DNA from: Heterodera schachtii
Taxonomy: Eukaryota > Nematoda > Chromadorea > Rhabditida > Heteroderidae
Assembly: GCA_023374025.1 (NCBI GenBank)
Contig: SIJG01000028.1
Location: 544,116 to 608,115, forward strand
DNA: 64,000 nt
Direction: 5' to 3'
Shown piece by piece: positions 12,469 to 26,700 of the stretch. Position 1 is the first letter of the stretch. Each line of letters begins with the position of its first letter. The position numbers and the translations under genes were made by a program. The notes under the pieces were generated by a model. That model was not told the origin of the DNA and ran no database searches. It saw only the letters and a program-made list of their open reading frames with translations.

Positions 12469-15000
12469 AATTGAAATATCAAATTTCTTTGGTCCATGTT
12501 GACTAATTAGGCTCTTTTTTTTTGATTTTTGTAGCCAAAGAATTGTCCTTTATGCTGTGACATTAGAAAAATGGAAACCCATGAAACAGAAAAAAGCCAT
12601 TTACAATATATGAAATAACGAAAAATGGTAAGTGACACAGAGATTATGCCTCTGGCAATTTGAATGATGACCGGACATTTGGACAGTGCATGCGCGGATG
12701 TTCGAGGACCCGAAATTGTTTTTTGTCCAATAATTTTTATTTTCAATAGAATCCAACAAATACTGTTCGGTAGCTCACATTCTTAGAAGATAACATCTAA
12801 TCAAGTAAAGCTACCGATTGATATGATACCAAGATTCGCTTCTTTTTTTTTTTTGCCCGAGCTATTAATCTCTGTGTTCCTACATAAATCATGTTACATT
12901 AGAGGCCAGTTATGGTCACTGTATCCCAGCAGAATGTTACAGTCACAGTATCCCTTTTCCAGGGTTGGTTCCTCCGTCAATCCTCCACGCACATTCTCAA
13001 TACGATATCGTTTTGTACGGCTCGCTTAGGTGGGTGACATCACTGGTGAATTCCATGCGCAATTTGTCCATTATTTTATCGGCATAATTAGCATCATCCT
13101 TTTCACCATCATTTTCGTCATAATATCGCACAAATTTTGTGACACTTGACTGCCCAACCATTGTCCATTCGCCCGTCAAAATTTCGTGAAGATAAGCGGT
13201 GAATGCGCCATGAGTGGACAGAACAATGTGCTCAGCTTGGAAAAGCAATTTAAAAAACCAAACAAAAACCAAACAAAATATGTCAGTCAATTTAAATTCG
13301 TATTTAATTTGATTTTCCATTAAAGTAATTTTGTCAAAAAAGAATGCAATTTATGAAGAAGCCAAAAATAATAATAATATTTTTTAATTTTTGAAATTGA
13401 TTGGCAATAAGTAAAAAAAATACTTACAGTTAAATAGATAAAAAAGTTTATTTTGATTAATTAGGGATATTTGGTCTGAATTTAAGCATTTACTAATTAA
13501 CTTTTTATATGGTAAAATTGGGCCTTCTCATAAATTTTTAAAAATAAATTACCATCTTTATTGTCGGCCAATATTTGGCTAATTGTGTTTTTAACCACAA
13601 ATTTACAATCTTTTTCTTCCAATTGTCCCACAGATTGAAGTGCCGACAGAGTGCTGAATTAATTGATGCACAAATTAATTATCAAAATGCCATCAAAATT
13701 AAACCGTTTATTAAACAGTGGCCAATATTTTGGATTGATCAACAGGAATTCTTTGACCAATTCCGGCACTTCGTTATATCCAAGCAAAAATGAGCAAGGT
13801 ACAACAAGCTAAAAAAGGTAAAATATAAATAAAATAAATGAAAATTTAATTAAAGTTGACGACCTCAGCCAATCCTGGCTCAATATTTATGCTAATTGCA
13901 TGGCTTTTTGTTTCTGCGCCGCCCAAAAGTCCAATGGCTGTTTTGACGGAACGTGAAAATGGAGACGAAAAAATTTTGCTGATTGCGACATTTTCAAAGC
14001 TAATTAAATTTAAAAGATAATTTTTTCAAATGTATTGCGCTAATTAAATTTAATTAATTAGTTTCTAATTTTCTGTAATTCACCGTTTTCCCAATTCCTG
14101 GGATTGTTCGATGCCCAGCGGGGACAATGGGATGTCATTCCTGGCCAATTCTTCTTCAGTACATAAATTTTTGTCAATATTGTCAAGTCGGTGGCCGTGC
14201 CTGATGACCCACAACGATTGGAGAACAATGGGACGTTTATCTGGAAAAAAAATTAAAATCATTAAATCAATTTATTTGTACATATGTATTTGTATTTTTA
14301 AATGACAAATCGGGTTCTTTTCTTATTTATTAATTGAATCAATCATTTTTATACATAAATAAATTTAACCTAATGTCCACAGTTGGGTTGCATTTGCAAT
14401 ATCACTTTCCATAAATTTGACTTGAACTTTGCTTAAACTGAGCTCAATCAAGTCCAAAACATGCAAATGATCACCGTGAAAGTTAATTAACTAAAAGTAA
14501 AAAATAATCATTTTTAACAAATCCCTAAAAAACCAAAAATTTTGCGATTTATTGCAATTATCAAAGAATAATTTTTATTTTTTGTTTTATAAAAACAATA
14601 AAAAAGCGCACTAATTAACCAAACTAATTTTTTTCTTTTTTTTTTTATAAAAAAAGCTCACTAATTAACAAAACTAACCCCACTTTATGCGCTTAAATAT
14701 TTGTTTATTATAAAAGTATATTTTCTTTGCATGAATTTGTCAAAAATTCCAATTTTTGCTTCACCTGTATTTCGATGTTTTCAAGAACATTGTTATAATG
14801 GCTCAATTTGTTTTCGTATCTGACCAAATCGAGCACCTTTCCTTTCTCTTGCAGCGATTTTACAATCTGTTAATTAATTGCAGCTAATTGCTTATAATTG
14901 GAATTTTCGGGTTAGGAAGGAAATTAAATTTAAATAAATTTGACTAAATATATTTGAAAAATTCCCGGTGGTCTCTCTACTTCTCAAATTGAATATCACT

Positions 15001-15165
15001 TTCTTTTTCATCCTCTTTATCAGGGATGGCACGAAATTCCGACTCCCGACATTTTTGGTGTCGGAATTCCGATTCGCGAAAAATTTTGGACGTCAGAAAT
15101 CCGGTTTTCAATTTTCGAAAACTTTTTGGGGCCTCGGAATGCCATCCATGCTCCGTTTTTGATTT
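15001..15165. repeat. small interspersed element in copy B
   Basis: A block starting CAGGGATGGCACGAAATTCC and ending CCATCCATGCTCCG, with internal TCGGAATTCCGA palindromes. It is also present at the matching site in copy C (62519-62690) but absent from copy A. The ORF reading through it at 14977-15390 is not a real gene. Confidence 0.65.
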
Positions 15166-15709
15166 AAAATTAATATTTATTTTTTGTTCCCTTTCCAAAT
15201 TTTTTGGGGGTTTTAATTGCTTTGAAGAGGGCCAATTTTTAAATGTTTTTATAAAGCATAAAAATATAAATAAAATTACTTTTCCCCATTGATTTTGTTG
15301 TTCAGCAGAATTATTTTTGAGAATTTTCTGCACAAAAAATCGCCCAATTGTAATATTTTGAGCACGAAAAATCATTGAGAAGGGATTCAAACTTGTTTTC
15401 GAAAATACAATTGCTTATCATTTATTTTCCCGCTCTAAAATTGAAAAATATTAAATGAAAAACATTTAAATATTACATTTTCAATTTCCACTTTTCTTTT
15501 TTCTTCAGATATTTTTTGATTCCATTTCGTTATTTCGCCGCGTAGGTATTTAAAATAATTGAGCGAATTTTTAGAAACATCTAAATAATAATAATAATTT
15601 TTATAGGATTTTAATGGAATTTCCAGAAACATTAAAAAAATTTTATATATTTAATTTATATTTAGTACAACTAATTTTAAGAAAGAAAATCTTTACAATA
15701 TGTAGGCCG

Positions 15710-15845
15710 GAACCCTATTTTGACCAATTTCTAATCACTAAACCGAACTCGAACAAAATATCAAAACTCGAAAATTGAGTTTCCTTTTCGAATTCGGGTT
15801 AGTGATTAAAAATTGGTCAAAATAGGTGTAAGATTCGTGATCATA
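15710..15845. repeat. hairpin repeat in phosphatase B intron 2
   Basis: Arms AACCGAACTCGAACAAAA and TTTTCGAATTCGGGTTAG are imperfect inverted copies. Same insertion as at 9955-10120 and 61730-61880. Confidence 0.65.
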
Positions 15846-16929
15846 TGGACCCCAAAACTTCCCGGGGGCCGAGTTTTCATGAATAGACAATATTTTGCAA
15901 AAAAATTTTGTAAATTAAAAAAAACAACTTTTTAAATAGCACCCAATAAATAAATAATTATTCTTTTCTTTACCGTTGGCACACAGATTCTCATTTATAA
16001 TCCAATCAAATTGTTTTTGCTCGTCAAATTTTTGAATTTTGCGCGAATATTCGTCTTGACAATGCACAAAATTTGCAATGTCCACCAATCCGAGGGTCAT
16101 GAAAACGTTGATAATTAAATAAACATAAATTTAAAAATTTTACCAAATTTCATCTGCAGGCAAAGGGTTTTCGAGTTTTGGTGTTCCAAACACAGAAAAA
16201 TCATCACCCAGCAGTAAAAAGAGTGAAGCAAAAGCACAAAATAAATTTAGCATTGAGAATTTAAGCTAATTGTTGAATGAAAAGAAAAAGATTTATTTCA
16301 TCGTTTGGTAATTAACAGGACAAAGATTTTAGGTGCTAAAAACCGTGAAATAGTACTTAAATGCCTAAATAGTTGCTAAAAAATTGAAAATGCCAAATTA
16401 GCATTGAGAAAGTTTTATGCACATTGAATGAAAAGAAAAAGCATTATTTTTTTGTTTCTTTATGTGATAAATTGATTTTTTTCTTTCTTAAATATTTGCT
16501 AATTTATAGAAATTCAAAAGATATAATATAATTTGATTGGAAATTAAATTTAAAACGAAATTTTCGTCGTCTTAGGAAGAAATGATCAAACAATGTGAAT
16601 TGATTGATAAATCACATTCTTACTGATTTTTGGCTGACAATTTTATCATAATCTCTTCACTAACTTGACATTTGTCTTCACTATTTAGTTAACTATTTGA
16701 GATTTTCTTAGCCATAAAACGAAAAAAAAATGCTTATTTGTTAGAGTATTCATTAAAATTAATCAGAAAATTTTAGAATTTCTTAAATATATTTTTTAAA
16801 ATAATGGAAAGATGGGCTTTAAAAAAATCATAAATAAATATTTTTCTTCATATGTATTTGCTTTGCCTTTTATTCTGATTATTTTTTATACAATAATCAT
16901 TTTTCACTCCATTTATGCATTAAAAAGAT

Positions 16930-17312
16930 TAAATATAATCCTACTTTTAGCATTAAATATAATCTTACTTTTAGCATTAAATTATAATCCTACTTTTAGC
17001 ATTAAATTATAATCCTTAATCCTATTTATAGCATTAAATTATAATCCTACTTTTAGCATTAAATAATTCCTACTTTTAGAATTAAATTATAATCCTACTT
17101 TTAGCATTAAATTATAATTCCTACTTTTAGCATTAAATTATAATCCTACTTTTAGCATTAAATTATAATCCTATTTTTAGCATTAAATTATAATCCTACT
17201 TTTAGCATTAAATTATAATTCCTACTTTTAGAATTAAATTATAATCCTACTTTTAGCATTAAATTATAATTCCTACTTTTAGAATTAAATTATAATCCTA
17301 CTTTTAGCATCC
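16930..17312. repeat. 25-bp satellite, about 15 copies
   Basis: Unit ATTAAATTATAATCCTACTT plus TTAGC, repeated with small length changes. It ends in TTTTAGCATCCATGG, the same word that borders the dispersed repeat at 11160 and the 81-bp satellite at 1, so it is a local expansion of that repeat's edge. Not present in units A or C. Confidence 0.9.
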
Positions 17313-17714
17313 ATGGATTTGCCTATTCTTTTTATGATTTCGCCTTTTCAAATCGATGTTTGATTTATTTAATTTGATCGGGATTAAGCGGCATCGGGAT
17401 AACGGGACCCCCCCCCCCACCCCTCGATCATTTAACGGTCCCGCGGGATTATACTCAATAAAATTTTTCGAAGAATTTCCAACTCGGGATCCCTCCGAGC
17501 CCAGTTGCCCAATCTCTAATGCCAATTAGTTTCTTTTAAAATGAAAATTAAGAAAAAGTTAAAAAAATTATATAATATTATTTAAAAATTAGAAACATTC
17601 TTTTTCCCGATTTGACATTTTTGACAAAATTTCAGATCCAATTGATAAAGTCAAGAATTTATTAAATTAAATTTGCTAATTTTCCAACAAAAGATTATCG
17701 AATATTTATCGAAA

Positions 17715-20700
17715 TTAAGTAACAAAAAATTGAGATGGGCACTGCTGCGCTTGTCGATGATGCCGTGCCGCAACAAAGCGTGCCGCCGGTGGCAAATGCC
17801 GTACTTGGACAACGCCGGCGGGCGGCGAACGGTCGGCGGCACAAAACGGGCAACGGAAAGACAGAAAAAATGGCACAAAAAGTTGTCGAACAATTCGGCG
17901 AACATCGATGTTGAACGAGAACAGAATGATGGGCGAAATGCTGTTCAGCAAGATGGAAATCTGTGAAAATATTAGGAAATTTTTTTTTATATTAAAATAT
18001 GGCAAAGTAAAAAGAATTTTTAAGAAAAAAATTTCCAGTAAATGTAAAAAATCTATAATGTTTTGTGTGTCAAAAAAAATGGCATAACGAATGCCACTTT
18101 CTTAAAATTGCTAATTGATAATTTTCTTATTGAATGTTTATTATTCGACAGAAATAATAATGAAACAAAAACATCGCAATCAATGGTCCGAAAAGCTATT
18201 TTGGCTTGTTTAACGGCTAACAAAAAACCAAATAATTGAAAAATATGAAATTTTTTAATTGGAATTAATACGCATTAAATGCTTACCCAATTTTCAGAAA
18301 ATGTGACCAAAAAGGGCCACTGGCCATCCAACGATGAGAAAAGTGACGGTGTCCAGGCGAATGTCAAATTTTGGACTTCAAGAAAACCGCAGATCAAGAA
18401 ACTCTGTGAAATTTTAGTAGATTTAATCATAAAAGTAGTATAAGGCTCCAAAACCGAGCGGGTACCGGAATGACCCCTCCAAAATCCCGAGCCTATTGAA
18501 GGGGTGTTTCCCTTTGAAGATGCCGCCCGCGCACAATCCCAAGCCTGTTGAAGGGGTTTAAGTTGCCGCCCGCGCACAATCCCGAGCCTATTGAAGGGGT
18601 GTTTTCCTTTGAAGATGCCGCCCGCTCCAAAATCCCGAGCCTATTGAATGGGTGTTTTCCTTTGAAGATGCCGCCCGCGCACAATCCCGAGCCTATTGAA
18701 GGGGTGTTTTCCTTTGAAGATGCCGCCTTAGTATTATTACCGCAAAATCCCAAGCCTATTGAAGGGGTTTTCTCTTTGAAGCTGCCGCTTCGTGATAATT
18801 TCCCAGGCCTATTAGGGACTTATTGAAGTAACCCTTTGAAGATTCCGCCATAAAATAAAGTCGAGATTTTGTGAGCACAAATCCAAACCCTTTGAAGCAG
18901 CCGCCTTACAAAATAAAAATGTTGAGTATTTAATTGCCGCATAACTCAAAATGTTGCGGCTGTTCTATCATTAAATTCAAATTTGACCAATATTGATCTG
19001 CACGGCCGCCGCGCGAAGGTCATTAATCATCAGCTGTCAGTTAATGATACAAAATTTCCCAATTTAAAATTGCAAAATGTTTAAAAAAAATTTGGTGATG
19101 TTTTTGAACTTTAATAACAATTTTAAATACGCAATTATTATGACAATTTAAATATTTTTAATGTGTTTTTACGTACGTCCCGCCGCCTCTCCCATCCCTC
19201 CCTCCCGCCGCCGTTCCGTCGCCCCGCGCGAAGGTCATTAATCGTTACATGTTAATGACGCAAAATTGCTTTAATTAAAATTCATTTTGAAAATCAGCCA
19301 AAAGCGTGCGGTTTTTTTTATCATCCCCCCTCCCTCCCCGTCCGCCGCGCGCCGCGATGCCGCCGCCGCGCAAAGTAATCGATAATGGAATTTGGAAGAA
19401 GTGGCACCAAATTAATGAAATAAATTATCGAATTGGACAATAAAATTAATAATTAATAATATAATCTAAATCGAATAAATAAATCAGGATGAAAAAACTT
19501 TTCCAAAAGTAGGACAGCTGTCAACCAAAATTGATTGATTGATTTTTTTCAGCTTTCATTATTTCGCAATCTGCACGTGACTTTGTGTTCCAATTATTTC
19601 GCAATATGGACCAAAACTAGGTCACCTTGAAATGGTTTTTTACCATTATTTGGAAATGTCACTTAACCTCGCGGGTAGCGGTAGGAACCCTCCAAAATCA
19701 CGAACCTATTGAAGGGTGTGTTTCCCTTTGAAGTTGCCGCCTCGGGATTTTTCACACACCACACATTGGAGGGGTGAATCCTTTGAATTGTCGTCCAGGG
19801 ATTTTTACCGCAAAATCCAGAACCTATTGAAGATATGAAATCCTTTGTAGTTGCTGCTCTGGGAAATTTTTCCGCATCTATTGAAGGATTTCGAACTTGA
19901 AGCCCCAGGGTATTTCTCAGAAAATCCCATACCTATTGGAGCTGGTTGAACCCTTTGAAGACGCCGACCGACTTAAAATTAAACCCATGGTTGTTTTTGT
20001 GAGCATGTTCAAAAATCACAAAGATATTATAGGAGCTTAACGCTTTAAAGTCGCCGAGGACATTCATTCTCGCCAAAATCGTGCGGGTGTTTTTTGTCTG
20101 CATCTCCCTCTCCGTCGGTGTGCCGCAGAGTCGCCACGCACCGCCACGGAAAGGTATCAATCATTCCCCCGCATAAATGTGACAGGTGAATATAATTACA
20201 ATTAAAATTCAAATTTTTTTTATGCACTAAATCCTAAATATTTTGTTGCTGTTTTCTATGAATGCAGCTCATTAAAATTTAACAGTACATGATTAAATTT
20301 CCAGATCCTAATTTTCAAAAGAATGCGATCTTAAAATTTTTTTATCGAGAATAGCAAGAAAAGAAGAGCTAACTGTTCTTTAACTAAAAATAAGTGCAAA
20401 GAATAATAGTTCGACGAAAAATTAAAATAAAATGAATAAAATTGTACGAGAAAATTTAACTTAAAAATGATTCAAAAATGGAAGTTTCAATTGATGATAA
20501 TTTTATCATTTTGTTTCCAATATCGCAAATCATTTCGCAATATTTGACCAACAATTTCTGAAAAAATGCCACGAAAAATTGATTGATTGATGGCTTTCAT
20601 ATTTCGAATTTCTCATTTTACGTAATATGCAAACGATTTACATAAAAATCCTTAGCAATATAGATTGCCCAAATTTTCAAACAAAGTTAATTAATTATCA

Positions 20701-23700
20701 TCCTTCAGTTCATTTTGCTCCCTTCACCCCTCCCCATCCCTCAGTCGACGTGAATTTCATTAGTTTTTTACTTTAAGGGTAAAAAGCAATTTACCATTAA
20801 TATAATGGAAAAGAATTTAATATAATAGTCAAAATCCGTAAATTTTTGAGCGGTATGAACCTTTGAAGTTACCGGCTTCTTTGCGTCTTACACGAAAAAT
20901 CCAAAACTTATTCAAACAAAACAAAAAAAAGGTCAACAACCTTCTTTATAGCAAATTAATAAAAATCTTTTCTGTTATTGATCAGTAATTATAGCTTTCA
21001 GTTTTAGCCTTTGGTTTTGCCGCCTATCCTAAAAGCTTTATGAATTTCCTAAGACGATGGGAGTGGTTTACTTTAATTTTTTATTGGTATTAATCTGATA
21101 AAATAACAAGATAAAAATTTTATTCTTTTGTCTTTTCCGCTTAATTCTCATTGTTCTTCTTTCTATTTCAAATTTAACAGAATCCCCAACTCAATGGTAG
21201 CAAATTTTCATTTGAAATTTCCCACTCATCTAATTTATAAACAAATAATGCCCTTGGTAAAAATATTCCCCCTTAACTCTTCCATGTATTTAAAAATTTA
21301 AATATTTCATAAATAATTTAATATAAAAAGGCAATCCTTATGAGTTGCCGAATATTTTCTTTTGAATATATATTTTAACCGCCATTCTACAATTTTCAAT
21401 GCTTGAATTATAATATTAATTTTCTTCCATTGAAAATGTCTTTTAGGTGAAATGAGCTGTTATGCAACTTTGAAAGGGTCTGGATAATTTAAAACATTCC
21501 CCCATCATCTAGACCTTTTAAAATTCTCCAAGCTTAACGCATTGTAAAATCATCGGACGATGTTGATTAAGTATGTAGAAAAACGCCCAACAATTAAAAA
21601 ACAAAAATTTTAAAATCGCATAATTTGGTTCAATTTTTACTGGATTTTTGATAAGGAATTTTCTTAATGTGAATTATCTACTAAGGAAGTATCGAGGCAT
21701 TTGGCTCACGATGCCAAATATACATTGTTTTTTGAGAATTGCTTTAAAGTGCTAGTATCTCGTTTGCTTACTTAGCCCCGCTCTCTTATTATCTCCACGA
21801 ATGCATATCATAGAATGGTAGACTATGACAGAAAAGTTTTCGAGAATAAAAGTGTCTGTTGACACATTACACAAAATAAATAAACCGAGATTATTAATTA
21901 GTATGTTTTTAATTAAAGACAAAATGGTGTCATCAAAAGAAGGATAAACCTTATTTACGAGAGTTCATGCAAAAAAATTAATTCATTTAAAATAAAATAT
22001 TCAGTTTCTTCGAATAAAATATTTCAGACAAAAAATTATCAAAAAAAAATCTTTAAAACATTTTAAGGTTTAATTTTCCTAAGTTTTTTTTTACTTCCTG
22101 TTGAAATGGTTGTTTGAATTAAAAATAGCAGATAAATATTAAAAAATGAAAATATATAAAAAAAAAATTTATAATGAGCTTTCGGTTCAATTTTTACGTT
22201 CTCTCCAAACATCTAATTAGGGATTTTTAATAATCTTATTTTGACCGACTGTTTATTAAAGGTTAATTAGTATTTAGACATATTTAATTTTTGAGATTTT
22301 GCTTCGAAGTTTGGTATTTTCGTAGTTTTAGAATGTTTAACTTTGTCAAAAAGGTTTCAGAAACTAAACTAAAATTCAACTTTTTTTTTTTTGAATGTCA
22401 TATTTAATAAAATGTCATCGAAAAATAAAATTCTTTTTAAAAAATATTCCAATTTTCGAGTTATGATTCGTGAAAGGAATTTAAATTTTTTCTCCTTTTG
22501 AATATTATTGTAATGCATTTAACTAAATTTTTATCAATTTTTGAAGGTTTATTGTTACAATAACAGACAGATGAACAACATTTTATTATGTAAATAAAGT
22601 ATAAATAAAAATTAAATTGCAAAACTAAATATCTTTAAAGCACAACAATTTTGCAAAATGAATAAAGAAAGGAAGCCTAGAGGAAGACCTCCGAAAAATA
22701 AAGAAAAATCTAGTGAAACATTTAATCAAAATCCCCGAGTATTGAAGAATTTATCAAAAATTTTAAAGCCCAAAGTACAAAAAGAAAAATCTACTGAAAA
22801 TTTTAATAAAAAAGAAAATCTAAGAGTAGAAAAGAATTTATCAAAATTTTTAAAACCGAAAGTCCAACTTAATGGGAAAAGAATAGGAATAAATTCAGAA
22901 AGGGACACAAATGCAGTTCATACTAAAATAAAACTTCCTCCAATTTATGTAAGATTATAGATGCCAAGGCTAATATTTCAACATTATGTTTGCTTGAAAA
23001 GGTAGGGGAAATAGTGTGAAAAGCAAAAGAAAAAGCAATTCCAAATACGAGGTGAAACGAGGGAAAGTCATCGGGAGACTGGTTAAATATTTAGCGAAAA
23101 GGGAAGAGAAGATTGAAACTACAAGGAAAAGTCTAATGTTATTGGTTAATAGTGAAAAGAAATAAATAGGCAACGAAAACCTGTGAAATGAGAGTGAAAA
23201 GGAATTAAGATACAAGGGAATAGTGAATTATGTGTTGGTATGCGGTGAAACAGGCAAATGAATAGGTAAAACTCTATGATAAGTCTTGAAAAGCAAAGGG
23301 TACGGGTGATATGTTTAATGATATATGGTGAAAAACGAGAAGGTAAAAGCAAAAATGTTCAGTGATAAATAGTGAAATGAGGTGAAAACCAATAGACGAC
23401 AGATGAAATGTCCTGTGATAAGTAGTGAAAAGAGGTGAAAAATAATAGGAAATAGGTGAAAGGTCCTGTGATAAGTGGTGAAAAGAGGTGCAAAAATAAT
23501 AGGAAGTAGGTGAAATGTCCCGTGATATGTGGTGAAAAGAGGTGAAAAACAATAGGAAATAGGTGAAATGTCCCATGATATGTGGTGAAAAGAGGTGAAA
23601 ACAATAGGAAATAGGTGAAAAATCCTGTGATATGTGGTGAAAAGAGGTGAAAAATAATAGGAAGTAGGTGAAATGTCCCGTGATATGTGGTGAAAAGAGG

Positions 23701-26700
23701 TGAAAACAATAGGAAATAGGTGAAATTTTCGGTTATAGATGGTGAAAAGAAGTGAAAAACAATAGGAATAGGTGAAAGGTCCTATGATAAGCGGTGAGAG
23801 GTGAAAAAACAAAAGTGAAATGTCTTGTGATAAGTGGTGAAAGAAGTGAAAACCAATTGGCGACGTTTTAAAATTTCAGTTATAGATGGTGAAAAGATGT
23901 TGAAAAGTCTAAGAACATTGATGAAATTCTAGAGAAGCGATGAAAAAAGTGAAAACTAAAAAACGGAAATAAGTGGAATGTTATAATCAAATATGTAAAA
24001 GTATAATAAAAGGATTTAAGAGATTGATTTACTTTAACAATGGCAAAATTAATCGCTGTTAACTGTTCAAAAGGAAAGTTTTGTGACGGGTATTGTTATC
24101 ACAAACACAAAAAGACAAAAAATAAAATTTGGTGGAAGTGTGAACGTAATCAACAAGGATGCAAAGGTTGGGACTTTGAGAGTAACGGTGAGTTTTTCGG
24201 CACCCGAATGCATAACCATCCTCCAGACCAAATTCTACTTCAAATTGAGGGAGAACAATAGATTTGAATATGTTAAACATAGAAATCAGATTTCACCTTG
24301 GAAGTTCAAAAATATCATGTGAACTTGTTTTTCTTCTCAGCGTGCGTGATTTTGGGTAAATCAAAAATTGAAAAAAAGTATGATATTTCCCGACTCTGAG
24401 CTTTTGAATGAGCTTAATTTTTGTTCATACTGTTCAATTTTTGGGATCGAATAAATGGCAATTAAAAATAGCGGCTAACAGGTGCTGACCTACACATTAG
24501 GTCGTTCCCAAATGATTGTCCACCAGAAAGTTGGGCACTGGCTGTTTGGAAATCAGGAAGTTTGGGCATTCGAAATTTAATCAATTAGTACAGCTGATTT
24601 GACATAGGGTAGGTTAAACGTCTATTTTTTCCTCCTTAGACCCCGGAAACGGTGGAGACTGCTGGGCTTTCAAATCAGAATGCCGTTGGTCGGACATCGT
24701 CGTCTTCAGACGTCGGTGGCACTTCAAAAAGTGGAGCCCACCACATGCTAAGGACATTTTATTTCTACTAATTAGACAATCTTTGCCCACAAACGGTTGA
24801 CAAATAGACTGAATGCATTATATTTTGCAATAGTAAGCCCAAATTTTTGAAAAATAACAAATTTTTTTGGCAAAGTAAAAAAATTCGGTTTCCCTCCCCT
24901 TGAAAATTTTCTGGGCTCGATTCCTACCCTATGTCAAATCAGCTGTACTAATTGATTAAATTTCGAATGCCCAAACTTCCTGATTTCCAAACAGCCAGTG
25001 CCCAACTTTCTGGTGGACAATCATTTGGGAACGACCTAATGTGTAGGTCAGCACCTGTTAGCCGCTATTTTTAATTGCCATTTATTCGATCCCAAAAATT
25101 GAACAGTATGAACAAAAATTAAGCTCATTCAAAAGCTCAGAGTCGGGAAATATCATACTTTTTTTCAATTTTTGATTTACCCAAAATCACGCACGCTGAG
25201 AAGAAAAACAAGTTCACATGATATTTTTGAACTTCCAAGGTGAAATCTGATTTCTATGTTTAACATATTCAAACCTATTGTTCTCCCTCAATTTGAAGTA
25301 GAATTTGGTCTGGAGGATGGTTATGCATTCGGGTGCCGAAAAACTCACCGTTACTCTCAAAGTCCCAACCTTTGCATCCTTGTTGATTACGTTCACACTT
25401 CCACCAAATTTTATTTTTTGTCTTTTTGTGTTTGTGATAACAATACCCGTCACAAAACTTTCCTTTTGAACAGTTAACAGCGATTAATTTTGCCATTGTT
25501 AAAGTAAATCAATCTCTTAAATCCTTTTATTATACTTTTACATATTTGATTATAACATTCCACTTATTTCCGTTTTTTAGTTTTCACTTTTTTCATCGCT
25601 TCTCTAGAATTTCATCAATGTTCTTAGACTTTTCAACATCTTTTCACCATCTATAACTGAAATTTTAAAACGTCGCCAATTGGTTTTCACTTCTTTCACC
25701 ACTTATCACAAGACATTTCACTTTTGTTTTTTCACCTCTCACCGCTTATCATAGGACCTTTCACCTATTCCTATTGTTTTTCACTTCTTTTCACCATCTA
25801 TAACCGAAAATTTCACCTATTTCCTATTGTTTTCACCTCTTTTCACCACATATCACGGGACATTTCACCTACTTCCTATTATTTTTCACCTCTTTTCACC
25901 ACATATCACAGGATTTTTCACCTATTTCCTATTGTTTTCACCTCTTTTCACCACATATCATGGGACATTTCACCTATTTCCTATTGTTTTTCACCTCTTT
26001 TCACCACATATCACGGGACATTTCACCTACTTCCTATTATTTTTGCACCTCTTTTCACCACTTATCACAGGACCTTTCACCTATTTCCTATTATTTTTCA
26101 CCTCTTTTCACTACTTATCACAGGACATTTCATCTGTCGTCTATTGGTTTTCACCTCATTTCACTATTTATCACTGAACATTTTTGCTTTTACCTTCTCG
26201 TTTTTCACCATATATCATTAAACATATCACCCGTACCCTTTGCTTTTCAAGACTTATCATAGAGTTTTACCTATTCATTTGCCTGTTTCACCGCATACCA
26301 ACACATAATTCACTATTCCCTTGTATCTTAATTCCTTTTCACTCTCATTTCACAGGTTTTCGTTGCCTATTTATTTCTTTTCACTATTAACCAATAACAT
26401 TAGACTTTTCCTTGTAGTTTCAATCTTCTCTTCCCTTTTCGCTAAATATTTAACCAGTCTCCCGATGACTTTCCCTCGTTTCACCTCGTATTTGGAATTG
26501 CTTTTTCTTTTGCTTTTCACACTATTTCCCCTACCTTTTCAAGCAAACATAATGTTGAAATATTAGCCTTGGCATCTATAATCTTACATAAATTGGAGGA
26601 AGTTTTATTTTAGTATGAACTGCATTTGTGTCCCTTTCTGAATTTATTCCTATTCTTTTCCCATTAAGTTGGACTTTCGGTTTTAAAAATTTTGATAAAT

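Larger units (their letters stand above)
6790..12478 (-). repeat. segmental duplication unit A
   Basis: About 5.7 kb that aligns in order with 12480-17965: the left end (GCTGTGACATTAGAAA near 6870 and 12555), then histidine phosphatase, then spacer, then receptor last exon. The unit stops inside the receptor intron just past the last exon (about 12470). An inverted third copy lies at 59340-64000 and shares more sequence with A than with B, for example NGSDEQ versus NNSAEQ in phosphatase exon 4. Confidence 0.8.
12997..16253 (-). pseudogene. secreted histidine phosphatase (PGM-like), copy B
   Basis: Same exon order as copies A and C. The start ATG is at 16251-16253 with a signal-peptide-like leader; the leader exon has a short internal deletion relative to A and C. 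Exon 2 near 15960-16100 begins MTLGLVDIANFVHCQDEYS. The catalytic exon at 14080-14242 reads VIRHGHRLDNIDKNLC. The final exon carries LSTHGAFTAYLHEILTGEW and ends at 12997. An in-frame TAA at 13659-13661 falls where copy C has AAA. This is a substitution, so harder to explain as a homopolymer error than the indel in copy A. Likely a pseudogene, or read as a truncated protein lacking the last catalytic His. Confidence 0.7.
12480..17965 (-). repeat. segmental duplication unit B
   Basis: The second, longer-diverged unit, continuous at its right end with the full receptor gene (exons at 17715 and 18287), so it is the likelier parental arrangement. It carries two insertions absent from A: the element near 15001-15165 and the 25-bp satellite at 16930-17312. 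Confidence 0.75.
18434..24613 (+). repeat. left arm of the giant inverted repeat
   Basis: About 6,180 bp ending at the inner boundary GACATAGGGTAGG (24601-24613). The interior 20200-22650 is AT-rich with no ORF above background and holds no feature I can name. Confidence 0.95.

Noticed and set aside
18548..18826. 92-codon ORF rich in NPEPIEGVFS repeats
   Set aside because: Explained by the subterminal 57-bp repeats; both strands are open for the same reason.
23315..23812. 165-codon ORF and overlapping ORFs on the minus strand (mirrored at 25724-26221)
   Set aside because: They run through a minisatellite whose unit is near a multiple of three; the protein is a low-complexity repeat, open in several frames at once.
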